Assembly (NCBI RefSeq): GCF_030409635.1
Contig: NZ_JAUFQF010000003.1
Location: forward strand, 1-64,000
Length of the DNA stretch: 64,000 nt
Origin: Vibrio agarivorans
GTDB lineage: Bacteria > Pseudomonadota > Gammaproteobacteria > Enterobacterales > Vibrionaceae
Reading direction: 5' to 3'
The position numbers and the translations under genes were made by a program. This document shows positions 17,405 through 26,391 of the stretch, piece by piece. The notes beneath the pieces are model-generated. The model saw only the letters and a program-made list of their open reading frames with translations. It was not told the DNA's origin and did not search any database. Numbering within the stretch: the first letter of the stretch is position 1; each line of letters opens with the position of its first letter.

Positions 17405-18846
17405 TATCTCACCTCATCATTTACAACAGCCTGACCAGATGACGTTACATTGTCACTTGTGGTATTTTCATTTAAAGCCGCTAATGTTCCTTCTATATCT
17501 TCATCGGTAATGGAGTTATCGAATTCAGGGCTGGCATAATCATCACGTAAGTTGTGAGCGAGCTTGGTGAGAACATCAGTACTATCAGGAGTCCAACCTG
17601 CGATGCGTTTCGCATCTTTGAGCAGCGCATTGACCGCTTTATCAACGCATGGGAATGGAATGGCTCTGCCCAGTTGATTTTCATAATGGAAATGGTTCAT
17701 CACGCCCATCGCCTCATAGAAAGGCTTTTCTTCCGAAGCACTGTAGATAGTGAAATACAAAAGCCTGTCTTCACGGCAAGTCAGGTAGAATTCTGTTGAA
17801 GCGACATTGGAGTTCTTTCTTACTAAACGCATAAGGGCGACAAGGTAAGTACGACTATAAGCATGGCGTTTTGTGAGTTCTAAAACGACATCCTCAATTG
17901 GCACGCTAGGATTGTTGTAGCGGTCACAAAGGGTATAAAAGACTTCACGTTCTAAGCCGTTAAACAACAGGGCTACATCCTCTGGTTCACCATGAAATGA
18001 ACGCCCATTATTCAAAAGCTTGTCGGTTGCAAAGCCTCCAACAATAAGCCCCTCTTCGTTATACTCAAGAGGTACAAGTTGCCCCTCTTGGTCGAACAAG
18101 CGAGGCGCATTGAATTCTTCATGGTAAAAGGGGTTTTCAACAGGGGGATCGGTCAGTTGACGCTCTAAGCTCTGTTTTGCGGCAACTCGGCTAAAATCCA
18201 AAGACTGGGTATTGTGGTCAATAACAGCGATTGGTCGATATGGTGACTCTGCCCCTGCTTCAATGGCTTGGACATGAACCTCAAGCTCATGGTCGCTGGC
18301 ATTAACAGGAGGGTTAGCGGTGAGGTATTGTGTCGGTGACATCGCTTGAGCGTGACGATTGTGATAGTCATCGCGATTGTCGAAGTCATACACTCGGTGA
18401 CTTTTGATTGGATTGTCATCAGCAAGAACGTCAATAGCTTCACTTTCATGACGCCATAGCTCAATCATACTTTGTACGTTGAGTTGTCTCGTGACATGAA
18501 GGTAGTTGAAGATTATTTTCCCCCCGATAACGAAAAAAAATATTGAATAGAAGAATCTAAGATAATGGTTATATTTTGCTTCAAACTGAAACACAAATGA
18601 CCAAGTGATCTCACTTGGTGGTGTCACCCAAATTAGGTTCACCCCATTTTTGAAGTAATCACTGTTAAAGGGGATGTCGTAGAGATAATGCCAACCAAGT
18701 AACTCCCCAAAACGGGCATATTTCCAAACAGTGAACAGTAGCGTAGGCTTACTAAATAAGGCATAACCTGTCACGGCTACTGCAAGGAGAACCCAACCTA
18801 AACTCTTGATGTCCTCCATGATGTTTCTATCATTGTCCACTGCCAT
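17404..18846 (-). CDS. dotM: Type IVB coupling complex protein DotM/TrbA
   Basis: Two or three N-terminal membrane helices (about residues 16-36 and 96-116) are followed by a linker and a cytosolic domain. That domain carries the DotM family pattern: LTKRHAYSRTYLVALM (about 325-340), then EFYLTCREDRLLYF, then NHFHYENQLGRAIPFP. DotM partners DotL in the coupling complex. The 480-residue length is somewhat above IncI TrbA. It is co-transcribed with and overlaps dotL. The last 40 residues are Asp/Glu/Asn-rich. Confidence 0.85.
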   Translation of the reverse strand: MAVDNDRNIMEDIKSLGWVLLAVAVTGYALFSKPTLLFTVWKYARFGELLGWHYLYDIPFNSDYFKNGVNLIWVTPPSEITWSFVFQFEAKYNHYLRFFYSIFFFVIGGKIIFNYLHVTRQLNVQSMIELWRHESEAIDVLADDNPIKSHRVYDFDNRDDYHNRHAQAMSPTQYLTANPPVNASDHELEVHVQAIEAGAESPYRPIAVIDHNTQSLDFSRVAAKQSLERQLTDPPVENPFYHEEFNAPRLFDQEGQLVPLEYNEEGLIVGGFATDKLLNNGRSFHGEPEDVALLFNGLEREVFYTLCDRYNNPSVPIEDVVLELTKRHAYSRTYLVALMRLVRKNSNVASTEFYLTCREDRLLYFTIYSASEEKPFYEAMGVMNHFHYENQLGRAIPFPCVDKAVNALLKDAKRIAGWTPDSTDVLTKLAHNLRDDYASPEFDNSITDEDIEGTLAALNENTTSDNVTSSGQAVVNDEVR

Positions 18847-18855
18847 GATACCGCC

Positions 18856-19359
18856 CTATTTCCGAACTTTTTTTGAAAAAGTGGAGACAACCTTTCTACC
18901 GATATTGATGATACTGTTGAGCAAACCGAGATACGTACCATCGACCTCAAAGCGATTACGGTAGAGCTTGAAACTCAAAGAAATCAAAGACAGGTAGTGA
19001 AGCAGCGCCACAAGCCCAAAGCCCACAAAGACCCAGAACACCTCAAGATTGATAGGCTCGGCTGTTACGCTGGATTGTGAGGCTTGATGAATGAGTAAAA
19101 GAGTCACACTAATTACACCAATAAAGGTTCTAGTGGTAAGGGAGAGCAAAGCCTTTGAGTAACGCTGGATCGCGTTTAGTCCACGAGCTTCATCGTACTT
19201 TTTAAACGAGCGCCTGATAAAGAACAGGCAAAGCAACAAAAAAACAAACGGGGCTAGACCCAAGAATGGTAATACAGCAGTCGCGCTGATTAAGCCTATA
19301 ACTACCCATCGCTGCTTCGGTAGGATTTCTGGACTTGGTGCTTGTGTGCCACTCATCAT
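18856..19359 (-). CDS. Four-span membrane protein, 167 aa
   Basis: Not recognised. Hydrophobic segments at about residues 18-36, 38-50, 78-95 and 105-128, with a basic C-terminus, indicate an inner-membrane protein. It is the first gene of the dotM-dotL operon, so it probably assists the coupling complex. ATG 19359 or 19356 is preferred; a TTG sits just upstream. The C-terminal coding stretch contains a T7-N2-A4 motif (18868-18880). Confidence 0.6.
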   Translation of the reverse strand: MMSGTQAPSPEILPKQRWVVIGLISATAVLPFLGLAPFVFLLLCLFFIRRSFKKYDEARGLNAIQRYSKALLSLTTRTFIGVISVTLLLIHQASQSSVTAEPINLEVFWVFVGFGLVALLHYLSLISLSFKLYRNRFEVDGTYLGLLNSIINIGRKVVSTFSKKVRK

Positions 19360-19403
19360 CAATTCTCATACTCACAAATATGTTCACATTAAATCATGTT
19401 ATC

Positions 19404-19409
19404 TATAAT
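19404..19409 (+). promoter_or_regulatory. Predicted promoter of the dotJ-dotO operon
   Basis: TATAAT inside CATGTTATCTATAATATG, in the 80-base gap between divergent operons and about 30 bases before the ATG at 19440. A weak TGTTCA at 19381-19386 with 17-base spacing could be the -35 box. The flanks match the element shared by other transfer operons. Confidence 0.5.
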
Positions 19410-19439
19410 ATGTTAAGCTGTATTGATGGCAACGCAAGT

Positions 19440-19766
19440 ATGATTTCAAATATGAAGAATGACATCAGAAGTCAAAAGAAAGAACGTGAATTAAAGAAGT
19501 GGATCGACTCTCTGCCTAATAAGAGGCGTTTCTACGTTAGTGTTCTCGGCTTCAAATTCCCACGTCCTCGCTGGTGGTATGACAGTCGTAAAATCGCAGC
19601 GATGACGACCATATTTAAAGCAGTGACGTTCACTGCGATGTTGCTGTCATTAATTGTGATGGGCTTCAGTCTGACGCAAAACGTTAGAAATAAAGACTGG
19701 CAACTCTACACATTTGATCAAGAGGGAGTTGTGCAATGGATAAGCGATCTGCAAAAAATTCGCTAA
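19440..19766 (+). CDS. DotJ/IcmM-like inner-membrane protein
   Basis: This is a 108-residue protein with a basic cytoplasmic start, one membrane helix (about 54-72) and a short periplasmic end (WQLYTFDQEGVVQWISDL) that mirrors the segment just after the helix in DotI. DotJ is the short relative of DotI that lacks its periplasmic domain and forms a complex with it. It is followed at once by three DotI-like genes, overlapping the first by 31 bases, which supports the call. ATG 19440 is chosen because it lies downstream of the predicted promoter; ATG 19452 is possible. Confidence 0.5.
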   Translation: MISNMKNDIRSQKKERELKKWIDSLPNKRRFYVSVLGFKFPRPRWWYDSRKIAAMTTIFKAVTFTAMLLSLIVMGFSLTQNVRNKDWQLYTFDQEGVVQWISDLQKIR

Positions 19767-20443
19767 ATAATCGAGTCGCTACCACCATCAATCGAATGAT
19801 AACCAACTCCAATAACGGGATGTTGCTGATCATGCTCATGCTTTTGGTGGGCTTTGGCTATTCATTCCAGCACAGCTCTACTCAGCTCAATGAGGCATCA
19901 GGTGTATTTGAAGTAAAGACACAACAAAAGGTCGTTAGAGCAGTTCCCACCATCGATTCAATCCACTTTTTCGATGACACTGTGAACGCTGTGCAAAATT
20001 ACGTTAGCCTTAAATTATATGAGATGCTTAATCACACGAGCACAAGCTTTACTCGACTCGATTCCTTATTATCGACTGATAGTGGCAGCAGCTTCCCCGA
20101 AGATCTCCTAGCTAATTTGCGTAATCTACAAGTGATTGATCACCTGCAATCTGCAGAAGGGATAAGTTCAATTGAATTTAAAGTGACCTCAGTACCGCTG
20201 GTAATCAATGCTTATACAAGTCAGGGCGAATCCTATACAAGCATTCTTCTTAATCAACTCAACACGACTTCTCTGGAACGTTGGTCAGTGGAAGTGACAG
20301 GAACGCTCACTCTGAAACATACGGTATCGAGGGTCAAAGCTCGCTACCCTGTACGCTTCTATATTGATGTGATTGATACAAAGGGGTTTGGGAAAAGACA
20401 AGACTTCATCATGACCTTGATGAGCAAGTGGGAGATGCGTTAA
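19736..20443 (+). CDS. DotI/IcmL-like protein 1 (TraM family)
   Basis: One membrane helix (about residues 28-44) precedes a periplasmic domain of the VirB8/NTF2 type. The pattern follows DotI: a helix (DDTVNAVQNYVSLKLYEML), a Phe-Thr stretch, then LANLRNLQVIDH, and late strands (ERWSVEVTGTL, ARYPVRFYIDV). Similarity is weak at residue level and rests on layout and gene order just before dotH. GAGGGAG seven bases before the ATG supports the start. It probably forms part of the inner-membrane ring. Confidence 0.5.
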   Translation: MDKRSAKNSLNNRVATTINRMITNSNNGMLLIMLMLLVGFGYSFQHSSTQLNEASGVFEVKTQQKVVRAVPTIDSIHFFDDTVNAVQNYVSLKLYEMLNHTSTSFTRLDSLLSTDSGSSFPEDLLANLRNLQVIDHLQSAEGISSIEFKVTSVPLVINAYTSQGESYTSILLNQLNTTSLERWSVEVTGTLTLKHTVSRVKARYPVRFYIDVIDTKGFGKRQDFIMTLMSKWEMR

Positions 20444-21007
20444 ATGATAGGAAGGTATAAAGCATTCTTGGTTACGTTCTTACTTATGTGCTGTGCTGCG
20501 CTCATTCACTTTACCTACATAAGAATTATGACCCCCCCCATTCGTCAGGCAGTGACCGAAGTTGAAGACACTTACCAACAAGTAAGAGTGAGAAATAACC
20601 CAGTCATTTCAGATACGAAAGTGATCAGGTTTGTGGAAGATGTGGTCGCAGAGTGCTTTTCATTAACGGCACTGAATGCCACTTCAAAAAGTGATTATTG
20701 CCAAGAGCAGTATTTTTCATCCAATGCTGGTGTGGTGTACAAAGCACAATTCGCTACCCCAAAACAAATTCAACTCAACAATAACGATGGGTCATTTTAC
20801 ACAACACTCATCAAGCCCCCGATAGTAGTCTCAACGCCTGATCCCAAAAGAAACCGTCTGTACTACGCGCTGTATGCTGAAATCATGACGACTACGGTAA
20901 TGAGAACTAGGCGACCTAGTGAGAATAGAGTGGTTCGCTTGTTCGTTCGCCCTACCCTCAATGCGAAAAATCCAGAAATGATGGAAATAATTGGAGTGCT
21001 TCTATGA
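20444..21007 (+). CDS. DotI/IcmL-like protein 2 (TraM family)
   Basis: One membrane helix (about residues 8-26) is followed by a 160-residue periplasmic domain. The stretch FVEDVVAECFSLTALNATS and the later DYCQEQYFSS correspond to the helix and Phe-Thr region after the DotI membrane segment; two cysteines there may pair. It is the shortest of the three. It begins directly after the stop of the first and overlaps the third by four bases, so the three should be made in similar amounts. Confidence 0.5.
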   Translation: MIGRYKAFLVTFLLMCCAALIHFTYIRIMTPPIRQAVTEVEDTYQQVRVRNNPVISDTKVIRFVEDVVAECFSLTALNATSKSDYCQEQYFSSNAGVVYKAQFATPKQIQLNNNDGSFYTTLIKPPIVVSTPDPKRNRLYYALYAEIMTTTVMRTRRPSENRVVRLFVRPTLNAKNPEMMEIIGVLL

Positions 21008-21699
21008 GTCAACATGAGGGTGATCCTGCATTACAAGCTGTTCTTGACCTTGATCGACACATGCGCGAGCAATTAGTGATTTGGTTTATCAACGCCATTA
21101 TCGCGATAGTGATACTACTCTTTTGCATGTATAAATCGGATACGGTAAGTCGTGTAGACCGTAACCGTAACTATATTTCTGTCGATACCCGAAACGTGCT
21201 AATTGAGAGTCAATCTAAACGACAACCTGCCAGTTACGATAACGAAGAAATCCAAGGTTGGTTACTCAATAGCCTAGAGCAATGCATGATGTTCGATTAC
21301 CAAAACTATGCATCGGTAGCCAATCATTGCAATGCACATATATTTTCTCTAAACATGCCGCCAAACACCGCTGTACGGCATGGGCAAGCGTTCTATCGTC
21401 AACTAGAGCGTTCGGGGATCATCAGAACCTTGATAGATAACCGTACCGCGATGAGAATCCAAATTGATAGTTCGACTTTACACAAAGAAGGAGTGAGGGA
21501 TTTCAAATACATAACCTCCGTTCTTGGGGATATGGTAACTGAATCGCTCTACACCTATGAATATGATGTCGTCTTTCGTATAAAAATGGATGGTCAGAAA
21601 CTTGATGCTCCTATCAAGTACCGAGTGGTGGTAGAAAAAATGAGTCCCTTAATCAGAGAGTTCCCTCTGGGAGTGCGGTCTATCGTTAGTTTAGAGTAG
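21004..21699 (+). CDS. dotI: DotI/IcmL-like protein 3 (TraM family)
   Basis: The best DotI match of the three. A cytoplasmic start and a membrane helix (about 22-40) are followed by EEIQGWLLNSLEQCMMFDY-NY and then FYRQLERSGII, paralleling the LLSWA-E-FGFNDY and ...AL-KSRII pattern of DotI. DotI is the VirB8-like inner-membrane component linking ATPases to the core. GGAG seven bases upstream sets the start. A 117-base gap with a predicted promoter separates it from dotH. Confidence 0.6.
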   Translation: MSQHEGDPALQAVLDLDRHMREQLVIWFINAIIAIVILLFCMYKSDTVSRVDRNRNYISVDTRNVLIESQSKRQPASYDNEEIQGWLLNSLEQCMMFDYQNYASVANHCNAHIFSLNMPPNTAVRHGQAFYRQLERSGIIRTLIDNRTAMRIQIDSSTLHKEGVRDFKYITSVLGDMVTESLYTYEYDVVFRIKMDGQKLDAPIKYRVVVEKMSPLIREFPLGVRSIVSLE

Positions 21700-21772
21700 A
21701 GTTCCACGCCAACGGACACGGCATTTGTAAAAGAGTTTTGCAAAAAAACAAACTAAGGTTTACCATGTGTTT

Positions 21773-21778
21773 TATATT
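21773..21778 (+). promoter_or_regulatory. Predicted internal promoter before dotH
   Basis: TATATT inside CATGTGTTTTATATTATC, 39 bases before the ATG at 21817. It shares the CATGTGTTTTATA left half with other transfer promoters. It may let dotH-dotO be expressed separately from the DotI-like genes. Confidence 0.45.
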
Positions 21779-21816
21779 ATCTTTATGTCTATTGATGAGT
21801 TATAGGAATGGTTAGG

Positions 21817-22914
21817 ATGACTATGCTAAGTGGGATGCTCGCTAGTGCTGTGCTCAGTGCTAACGCTGCTATTACAATTGTCGGTCACGACAGCGGCATA
21901 GTTCCAATCAACCAACTTGAAGGTCAACAACTTGATGTAGATGCCAATACGCATAAACAATACGACAGAAACGCTATCAAGAAAGACTTGTTTAACCGCT
22001 ATGGCAATGTTGAAAACATGCTGTTGTATTCAGACAAGTTTTCAGAGCAACAAAAGTCGGTACTGCGTGAATTAACGATGCAGTTAATCCAAAACCAGAA
22101 CAAACAAATTGCCAGTCATAAACACAAAGTCAAAATCGATACGCTCAAAGACCAAATCGAGCAAGAGGATGAAGTCGATGCTGTAATTAATGACCCAGAT
22201 AGGATCGTTGAAAAAAGAAGGAAAAGTGCCGAAGTAGAAGCGGCTAAAAAGAAGCTCATCTATAAACCTCAGATAGCCATAGATACTGAACATTTTGACC
22301 CAAATCAAGCATCTCAAATTGAATTAAACAATCGAGTGAACCGACCAAGTGTGATCTCCTTTTTTGATACTACAGGTCATCCTTACACCATAACGAGTTA
22401 CTTTCCAACCGATGCACAGACCTTTGAACTCGTTCAAAAAGGTGCAAACCAATTACTCGTCAGTGCAAAAGAAGAATTTGAAATGTTGTCAGGTTTTGTT
22501 TTTTTAGAAAACGAGCCACAACCAATACCGTTCCTGCTCACCTCAGATCCTAAACATCCGATTGATGTGAAACGAAACGTGATTTTACCATCTGTTGCCC
22601 CGTCAAATGAGGCGAAGGTCGAGCAAAGTGTTGTCCCCCTTTCCAAGTTGAACAAGGGTGATGACCCAATCATGTACGAAATCCTTCATGGATTACCGAC
22701 ATCAGCTAAAGCGCTTAAACAGTCGGGGCTTTCATCAGACTCGCGTGTGTACCAATCAGGTGAATTTACCTACATACGTACTCGTGCTCTCATGAAGTAT
22801 GAGATTGATTCAGCTATCAACATCAGAGGTTTGTACGTCTACCGAGCACGTTCAAGAAGCTCTTACTGGTTTAATGTGAATAACCGAGAACAGAAGGTCA
22901 GTATTTATGAGTAA
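21817..22914 (+). CDS. dotH: Type IVB core protein DotH/IcmK (TraN)
   Basis: An exported outer-membrane core component (VirB9-like). A signal peptide (about residues 1-17, ending SANA) is followed by a charged helical region with several Lys/Glu blocks (about 75-160). The diagnostic domain then starts with PSVISFFDTTGHPYTI, as in DotH proteins, with a C-terminal beta domain. The 365-residue length fits TraN. ATG 21817 is preferred because the AGGA is nine bases upstream; an ATG nine bases earlier touches its AGGA. It overlaps dotG by eight bases. Confidence 0.85.
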   Translation: MTMLSGMLASAVLSANAAITIVGHDSGIVPINQLEGQQLDVDANTHKQYDRNAIKKDLFNRYGNVENMLLYSDKFSEQQKSVLRELTMQLIQNQNKQIASHKHKVKIDTLKDQIEQEDEVDAVINDPDRIVEKRRKSAEVEAAKKKLIYKPQIAIDTEHFDPNQASQIELNNRVNRPSVISFFDTTGHPYTITSYFPTDAQTFELVQKGANQLLVSAKEEFEMLSGFVFLENEPQPIPFLLTSDPKHPIDVKRNVILPSVAPSNEAKVEQSVVPLSKLNKGDDPIMYEILHGLPTSAKALKQSGLSSDSRVYQSGEFTYIRTRALMKYEIDSAINIRGLYVYRARSRSSYWFNVNNREQKVSIYE

Positions 22915-24283
22915 AGCCTTAGACCGTACCTCGAAAAAAACTCAAAATCGAAGAGCGATTATCATCGGGGTAGTCATCTGTTTGTTGGTGCTCGCGTTCA
23001 TTGCCTACAAATACGCCTCAATGATTAGCCATCAACCTGAGACCATCGACCAAGCCAATACAAAGAGGTCACGTTACTCTCAGCAACCTGCTTCACTATC
23101 CACTCCGAAAGCGGATGAGAAAACTCTGATCCAAGAAGATTCACCTGCCGCTCGTGTCGCTGACGCACAAGAACAAAGAGCGAAAGAGGAAGCTCAAGAG
23201 CTTGGTAAATCCCACATGGATAGTACCAACGCTATTCAAGAAAAAACCGAGCGGATTGAGGCAGAATTCCAATATCCTCCATTACCTGATAAACCAACGA
23301 AAGTGGCAGTACAGGTCGCACAAGGTAACAGCAAAGGTCAAGCAACGACCCGTGACCAATTACTCATTAACAATATCTCTAAACTGCTAATGCCTAATCC
23401 AGCTCTACCTAAACAGCCTGATTTTACAGCACTGATTCAAGCCTCGAATCAAGAGATTGATAGCTTACCTAGAGTGAGATCCGCTTATGGTTCAGCCGCT
23501 AGCCAAGTGACTTATTACGGGTATGTCGAAGATCAAGCGGTGAATGATGAAGGTGCTTCTGACTACCAGACTAACAACAGAGCTAGGCTTGGAATAGCCA
23601 ATGATACGAACCCTAGTCCTGCCCATGCGAGTAGGAATCCTACCGCTGAAACCGAAGACGAAGAACCAATGGTTAGAGTTCTCAATCTTGGCGATATGTT
23701 GATGACCGAGCTGCGCTGGCAGATTGTGAGTGACTATCGTTTGCCCGTTTTCTTTGATGTTGTAGAGCCTCCGCTTAAGGCGATGGTGCTGCAAGGAAAC
23801 TTTGAGATCACACCTCGTCAAGACGGAGTGTTGCTGCGAGTGACACAATTCCAGATGGGGGATTTGATACAGCCGATAAATGGTTATGGGGTGAATATAA
23901 CTACCGACCTCACTCCCCTATTCGATCATGATGTGGACACTCATTTTGCAGAACGATTCCTCTCAAGAGCTTCTGCTGCGTTTATGACTCCATTTTTAGG
24001 GTTTGTAAAAGCGACCACTACCACAATCGAAAATGGCAATGTGATCATTTCTGACGACCCCGTTACTGGTACAAAAGACCGAATTATTGGGGGACTTGCT
24101 TCTGTAGCCGAAGAATTCTTACCTGATCTACGAAAGAACGCAAACATTCAACCCACAATAACGATACCTAACGGCTATCCCGTTGGCATTGTATTTACCC
24201 AAACGTTATCACTACCTGAGTCGCTGCTCAGTAATTACAGCAAGGCGACTACTTATACCTATACAAATGGAGTTAATTACTGA
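22907..24283 (+). CDS. dotG: Type IVB core protein DotG/IcmE (TraO, VirB10-like)
   Basis: One inner-membrane helix (about residues 19-37) is followed by a disordered, Gln/Glu/Ala-rich periplasmic linker (about 45-230). The C-terminal VirB10-type beta-barrel starts near VRVLNLGDMLMTELRW and contains GNFEITPRQDGVLLR, and a predicted antenna helix region (RASAAFMTPFLGFV). It spans both membranes as the central channel scaffold. At 458 residues it has the short plasmid form, without the long repeats of Legionella DotG. AGAAGG upstream and ATG overlap with dotH show coupling. Confidence 0.88.
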   Translation: MSKALDRTSKKTQNRRAIIIGVVICLLVLAFIAYKYASMISHQPETIDQANTKRSRYSQQPASLSTPKADEKTLIQEDSPAARVADAQEQRAKEEAQELGKSHMDSTNAIQEKTERIEAEFQYPPLPDKPTKVAVQVAQGNSKGQATTRDQLLINNISKLLMPNPALPKQPDFTALIQASNQEIDSLPRVRSAYGSAASQVTYYGYVEDQAVNDEGASDYQTNNRARLGIANDTNPSPAHASRNPTAETEDEEPMVRVLNLGDMLMTELRWQIVSDYRLPVFFDVVEPPLKAMVLQGNFEITPRQDGVLLRVTQFQMGDLIQPINGYGVNITTDLTPLFDHDVDTHFAERFLSRASAAFMTPFLGFVKATTTTIENGNVIISDDPVTGTKDRIIGGLASVAEEFLPDLRKNANIQPTITIPNGYPVGIVFTQTLSLPESLLSNYSKATTYTYTNGVNY

Positions 24284-25464
24284 TGTTAAAGAAGAAGACT
24301 AGCGCTGAAAAGGAGTCGAGCGCAAAAGGGAGCAGTAATCTATTGCCCATATCTGCGATTGCCCTCTCTGTGATGGCTATGCTCGGAAGTGGTTTCTCAG
24401 CAAAAATGGCTATGAACGGTGACAGCAACCTACGGACGTTAGCTGGTAATGTACAAAGCCAATTGAACTCGTTGGAAATGGGCGTAGAACAAGCCTCTCA
24501 AACCGACCCAGCACAGATTGAGGCAATCACTGAAACGGTAACAAAAGAAGTGCGAGGCACTATCGGGACAAGTGTCGATACGCGCATCAATCAAATTGTT
24601 AGTAAGAAAATCAATGATTATGACATCACGGTAAGTGACAGACTGAATAGAGAGTTAGCGAATAATTCTCGCTCGGGTTCGGCTAGTGAAAACATCTACG
24701 ATGAAAACCGTATCATTGACATTATCGACTCTGAAATTCAAAAGGTGAATCTCAAGTTTACTAATTATAATACCCAAACACACAACCGCATTGATTCGAT
24801 TGAACATGATCTCGTTCGCCAAACACACCGAATTGATGATGCTTACGCCATGATGAACACGGGTAGTAAAAATCAAATGGGGACAATCGTTCCTCGAATT
24901 CGATTGAAAGAGTTTAATATTGTCTACCCTGCACTCAAAGATGGAACGCTCTTCGTTGTTGATGCCCCTAAGAAAAGTGGCAAAGACAATTCCATTACCT
25001 TGACTATCGGTGAAGGTTTTCGTTCAAAACATGGATCGCACAAGGTTGAGAAAGCCGTTAAGACCGCTGACGGATACCGACTGCTAATCAGTGGTGGCTA
25101 CTACATTGATGGTAAGCGCGAAGAATTCACCAAAGCCGAGCTTAAAGCTTTGCAAGCTAAAAAAGCGCCTAGCTCAAGCCAGAAGAAAGCGACCCCTGCA
25201 ACTTCCAGCAAACCTCGTACTCAAAACACGTCCATCAAGCAAGCCCCTGCGAAACAAGATAATCGCTTAGATCTGGCTGGTTGGTATGTCGTAACCACTG
25301 TTCCCGAAAATCAAGAAGTCGTTGTTTATAACCCTGAAACCACATCACCGATGAGACTCAAAGAAAATCTGTTCGTTAGTGGTGTTGGTAAGGTTCAAAA
25401 CATCGATTTTAAAACGGGACGTACTTGTTTTGAAAAATACTGCATTCAAGGCATAGGCATGTAG
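24283..25464 (+). CDS. dotF: Type IVB protein DotF/IcmG (TraP)
   Basis: A single membrane helix (about residues 24-43) precedes a long coiled-coil region (about 50-200) and a beta-rich end with WYVVTTVPENQEVVVYNP. A Lys/Ser/Pro/Gln linker lies at about 285-325. Gene order between DotG and the small membrane proteins is as in R64 traP. The function in Legionella is accessory to the core and substrate binding. It shares TGATG with the dotG stop. The stop is followed by an AT-rich inverted repeat, too weak to call a terminator. Confidence 0.75.
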   Translation: MLKKKTSAEKESSAKGSSNLLPISAIALSVMAMLGSGFSAKMAMNGDSNLRTLAGNVQSQLNSLEMGVEQASQTDPAQIEAITETVTKEVRGTIGTSVDTRINQIVSKKINDYDITVSDRLNRELANNSRSGSASENIYDENRIIDIIDSEIQKVNLKFTNYNTQTHNRIDSIEHDLVRQTHRIDDAYAMMNTGSKNQMGTIVPRIRLKEFNIVYPALKDGTLFVVDAPKKSGKDNSITLTIGEGFRSKHGSHKVEKAVKTADGYRLLISGGYYIDGKREEFTKAELKALQAKKAPSSSQKKATPATSSKPRTQNTSIKQAPAKQDNRLDLAGWYVVTTVPENQEVVVYNPETTSPMRLKENLFVSGVGKVQNIDFKTGRTCFEKYCIQGIGM

Positions 25465-25530
25465 TTTTTCAAAAAAACTACCTAAACGAATATTTATCAA
25501 CACTGTGTTAATCAAAAAGGAAAGAGACCA

Positions 25531-25911
25531 ATGTGTAACTTGTTAAAAAAAATCCATCTGGGCTTCATTATGCTGTTTATGTTCCACATTCCAAATGCAC
25601 TTGCAACAACAGAAGGTAGTCGTAGTTTGCTTGATGGTGTGAAGGACGCTAGAACGCTGACCCAAGAATCTGGCGGCTTGATGTACGATGCTGGTATCAC
25701 TATCGGTATCGCGCTTATTGTCATCGGGATCATGGTCTTCGGTATCTCATCAAGAGCGCAAGGCGACCAGTCGAAAACCAAAGGCGCGGCTGCAATCATG
25801 TTTGTTGCAGGGATTGCCCTAACGGGTATCACCGCTTTCACCAATATGGGTACTCAAACACTTACAGGTCAACAAAGTGAGATGAGTGCGTTCTTAGGGG
25901 ATAATGAGTAA
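25531..25911 (+). CDS. DotE/DotP-like small membrane protein 1
   Basis: A signal peptide (about residues 1-25, ending NALA) is followed by a mature part of about 100 residues with two hydrophobic helices (about 53-71 and 85-104) joined by a short basic loop. This layout fits IcmC/DotE and IcmD/DotP (R64 TraQ/TraR), which are pilin-sized inner-membrane subunits. Position between DotF and DotN agrees. GGAAAGAG precedes the ATG. Which of the two families it belongs to cannot be settled here. Confidence 0.55.
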   Translation: MCNLLKKIHLGFIMLFMFHIPNALATTEGSRSLLDGVKDARTLTQESGGLMYDAGITIGIALIVIGIMVFGISSRAQGDQSKTKGAAAIMFVAGIALTGITAFTNMGTQTLTGQQSEMSAFLGDNE

Positions 25912-25976
25912 GCAAATTACAAGTTCAGTATTGTCAATTGGTGGCAATGCTGAACCTCAATTTTAAGGTTGTCAGT

Positions 25977-26387
25977 ATGTCGATTAGACAAACACAAAAG
26001 ATGTTGCTTGTTATAGTGACAGCGCTCAATGCATGTCAAGCTATTGCATCCTCCGAATACACACCTACGGACTCTGAAACCGCTGGTGGTTTGTTTTATC
26101 GGTTGGCTGTACTGGTCGATGGATTCAGCGTGACCTTTTTTGACTTCGTGGTAGTAGTCGCTCTTGCTTGCATTATTGGTGGTTTGTGTTTGTGGGTCAG
26201 CGCCAATAAAAACAACCTGCCAAAAAGAATGGGACTCATTATGGTCTCGGTTGGTTTTTGTCTAGCAGGGTTTAAAGGATGCATGTCAATGAATGCCCAA
26301 ACCTTTCTAAATGAAAGTGAGGTGCAAGCCGTAACCAATGTCGAGTCCCTCAACGCAAGCGGCTTTCTAGATACAAATACGGATTAA
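25977..26387 (+). CDS. DotE/DotP-like small membrane protein 2
   Basis: A second protein of the same plan, with a signal-like start (about residues 1-24, ending IASS) and hydrophobic helices at about 52-74 and 83-99. ATG 25977 is chosen because AAGG lies eight bases upstream; earlier in-frame ATGs have no site. It follows the first small protein by 65 bases and precedes dotN, matching traQ-traR order in IncI plasmids. Confidence 0.5.
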   Translation: MSIRQTQKMLLVIVTALNACQAIASSEYTPTDSETAGGLFYRLAVLVDGFSVTFFDFVVVVALACIIGGLCLWVSANKNNLPKRMGLIMVSVGFCLAGFKGCMSMNAQTFLNESEVQAVTNVESLNASGFLDTNTD

Positions 26388-26391
26388 CCAC

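Noticed and set aside
25461..25481. Inverted repeat GTAGTTTT / AAAACTAC after dotF
   Set aside because: The stem is very AT-rich, has no following T run, and is explained by the T7-N2-A4 motif; the operon seems to continue.
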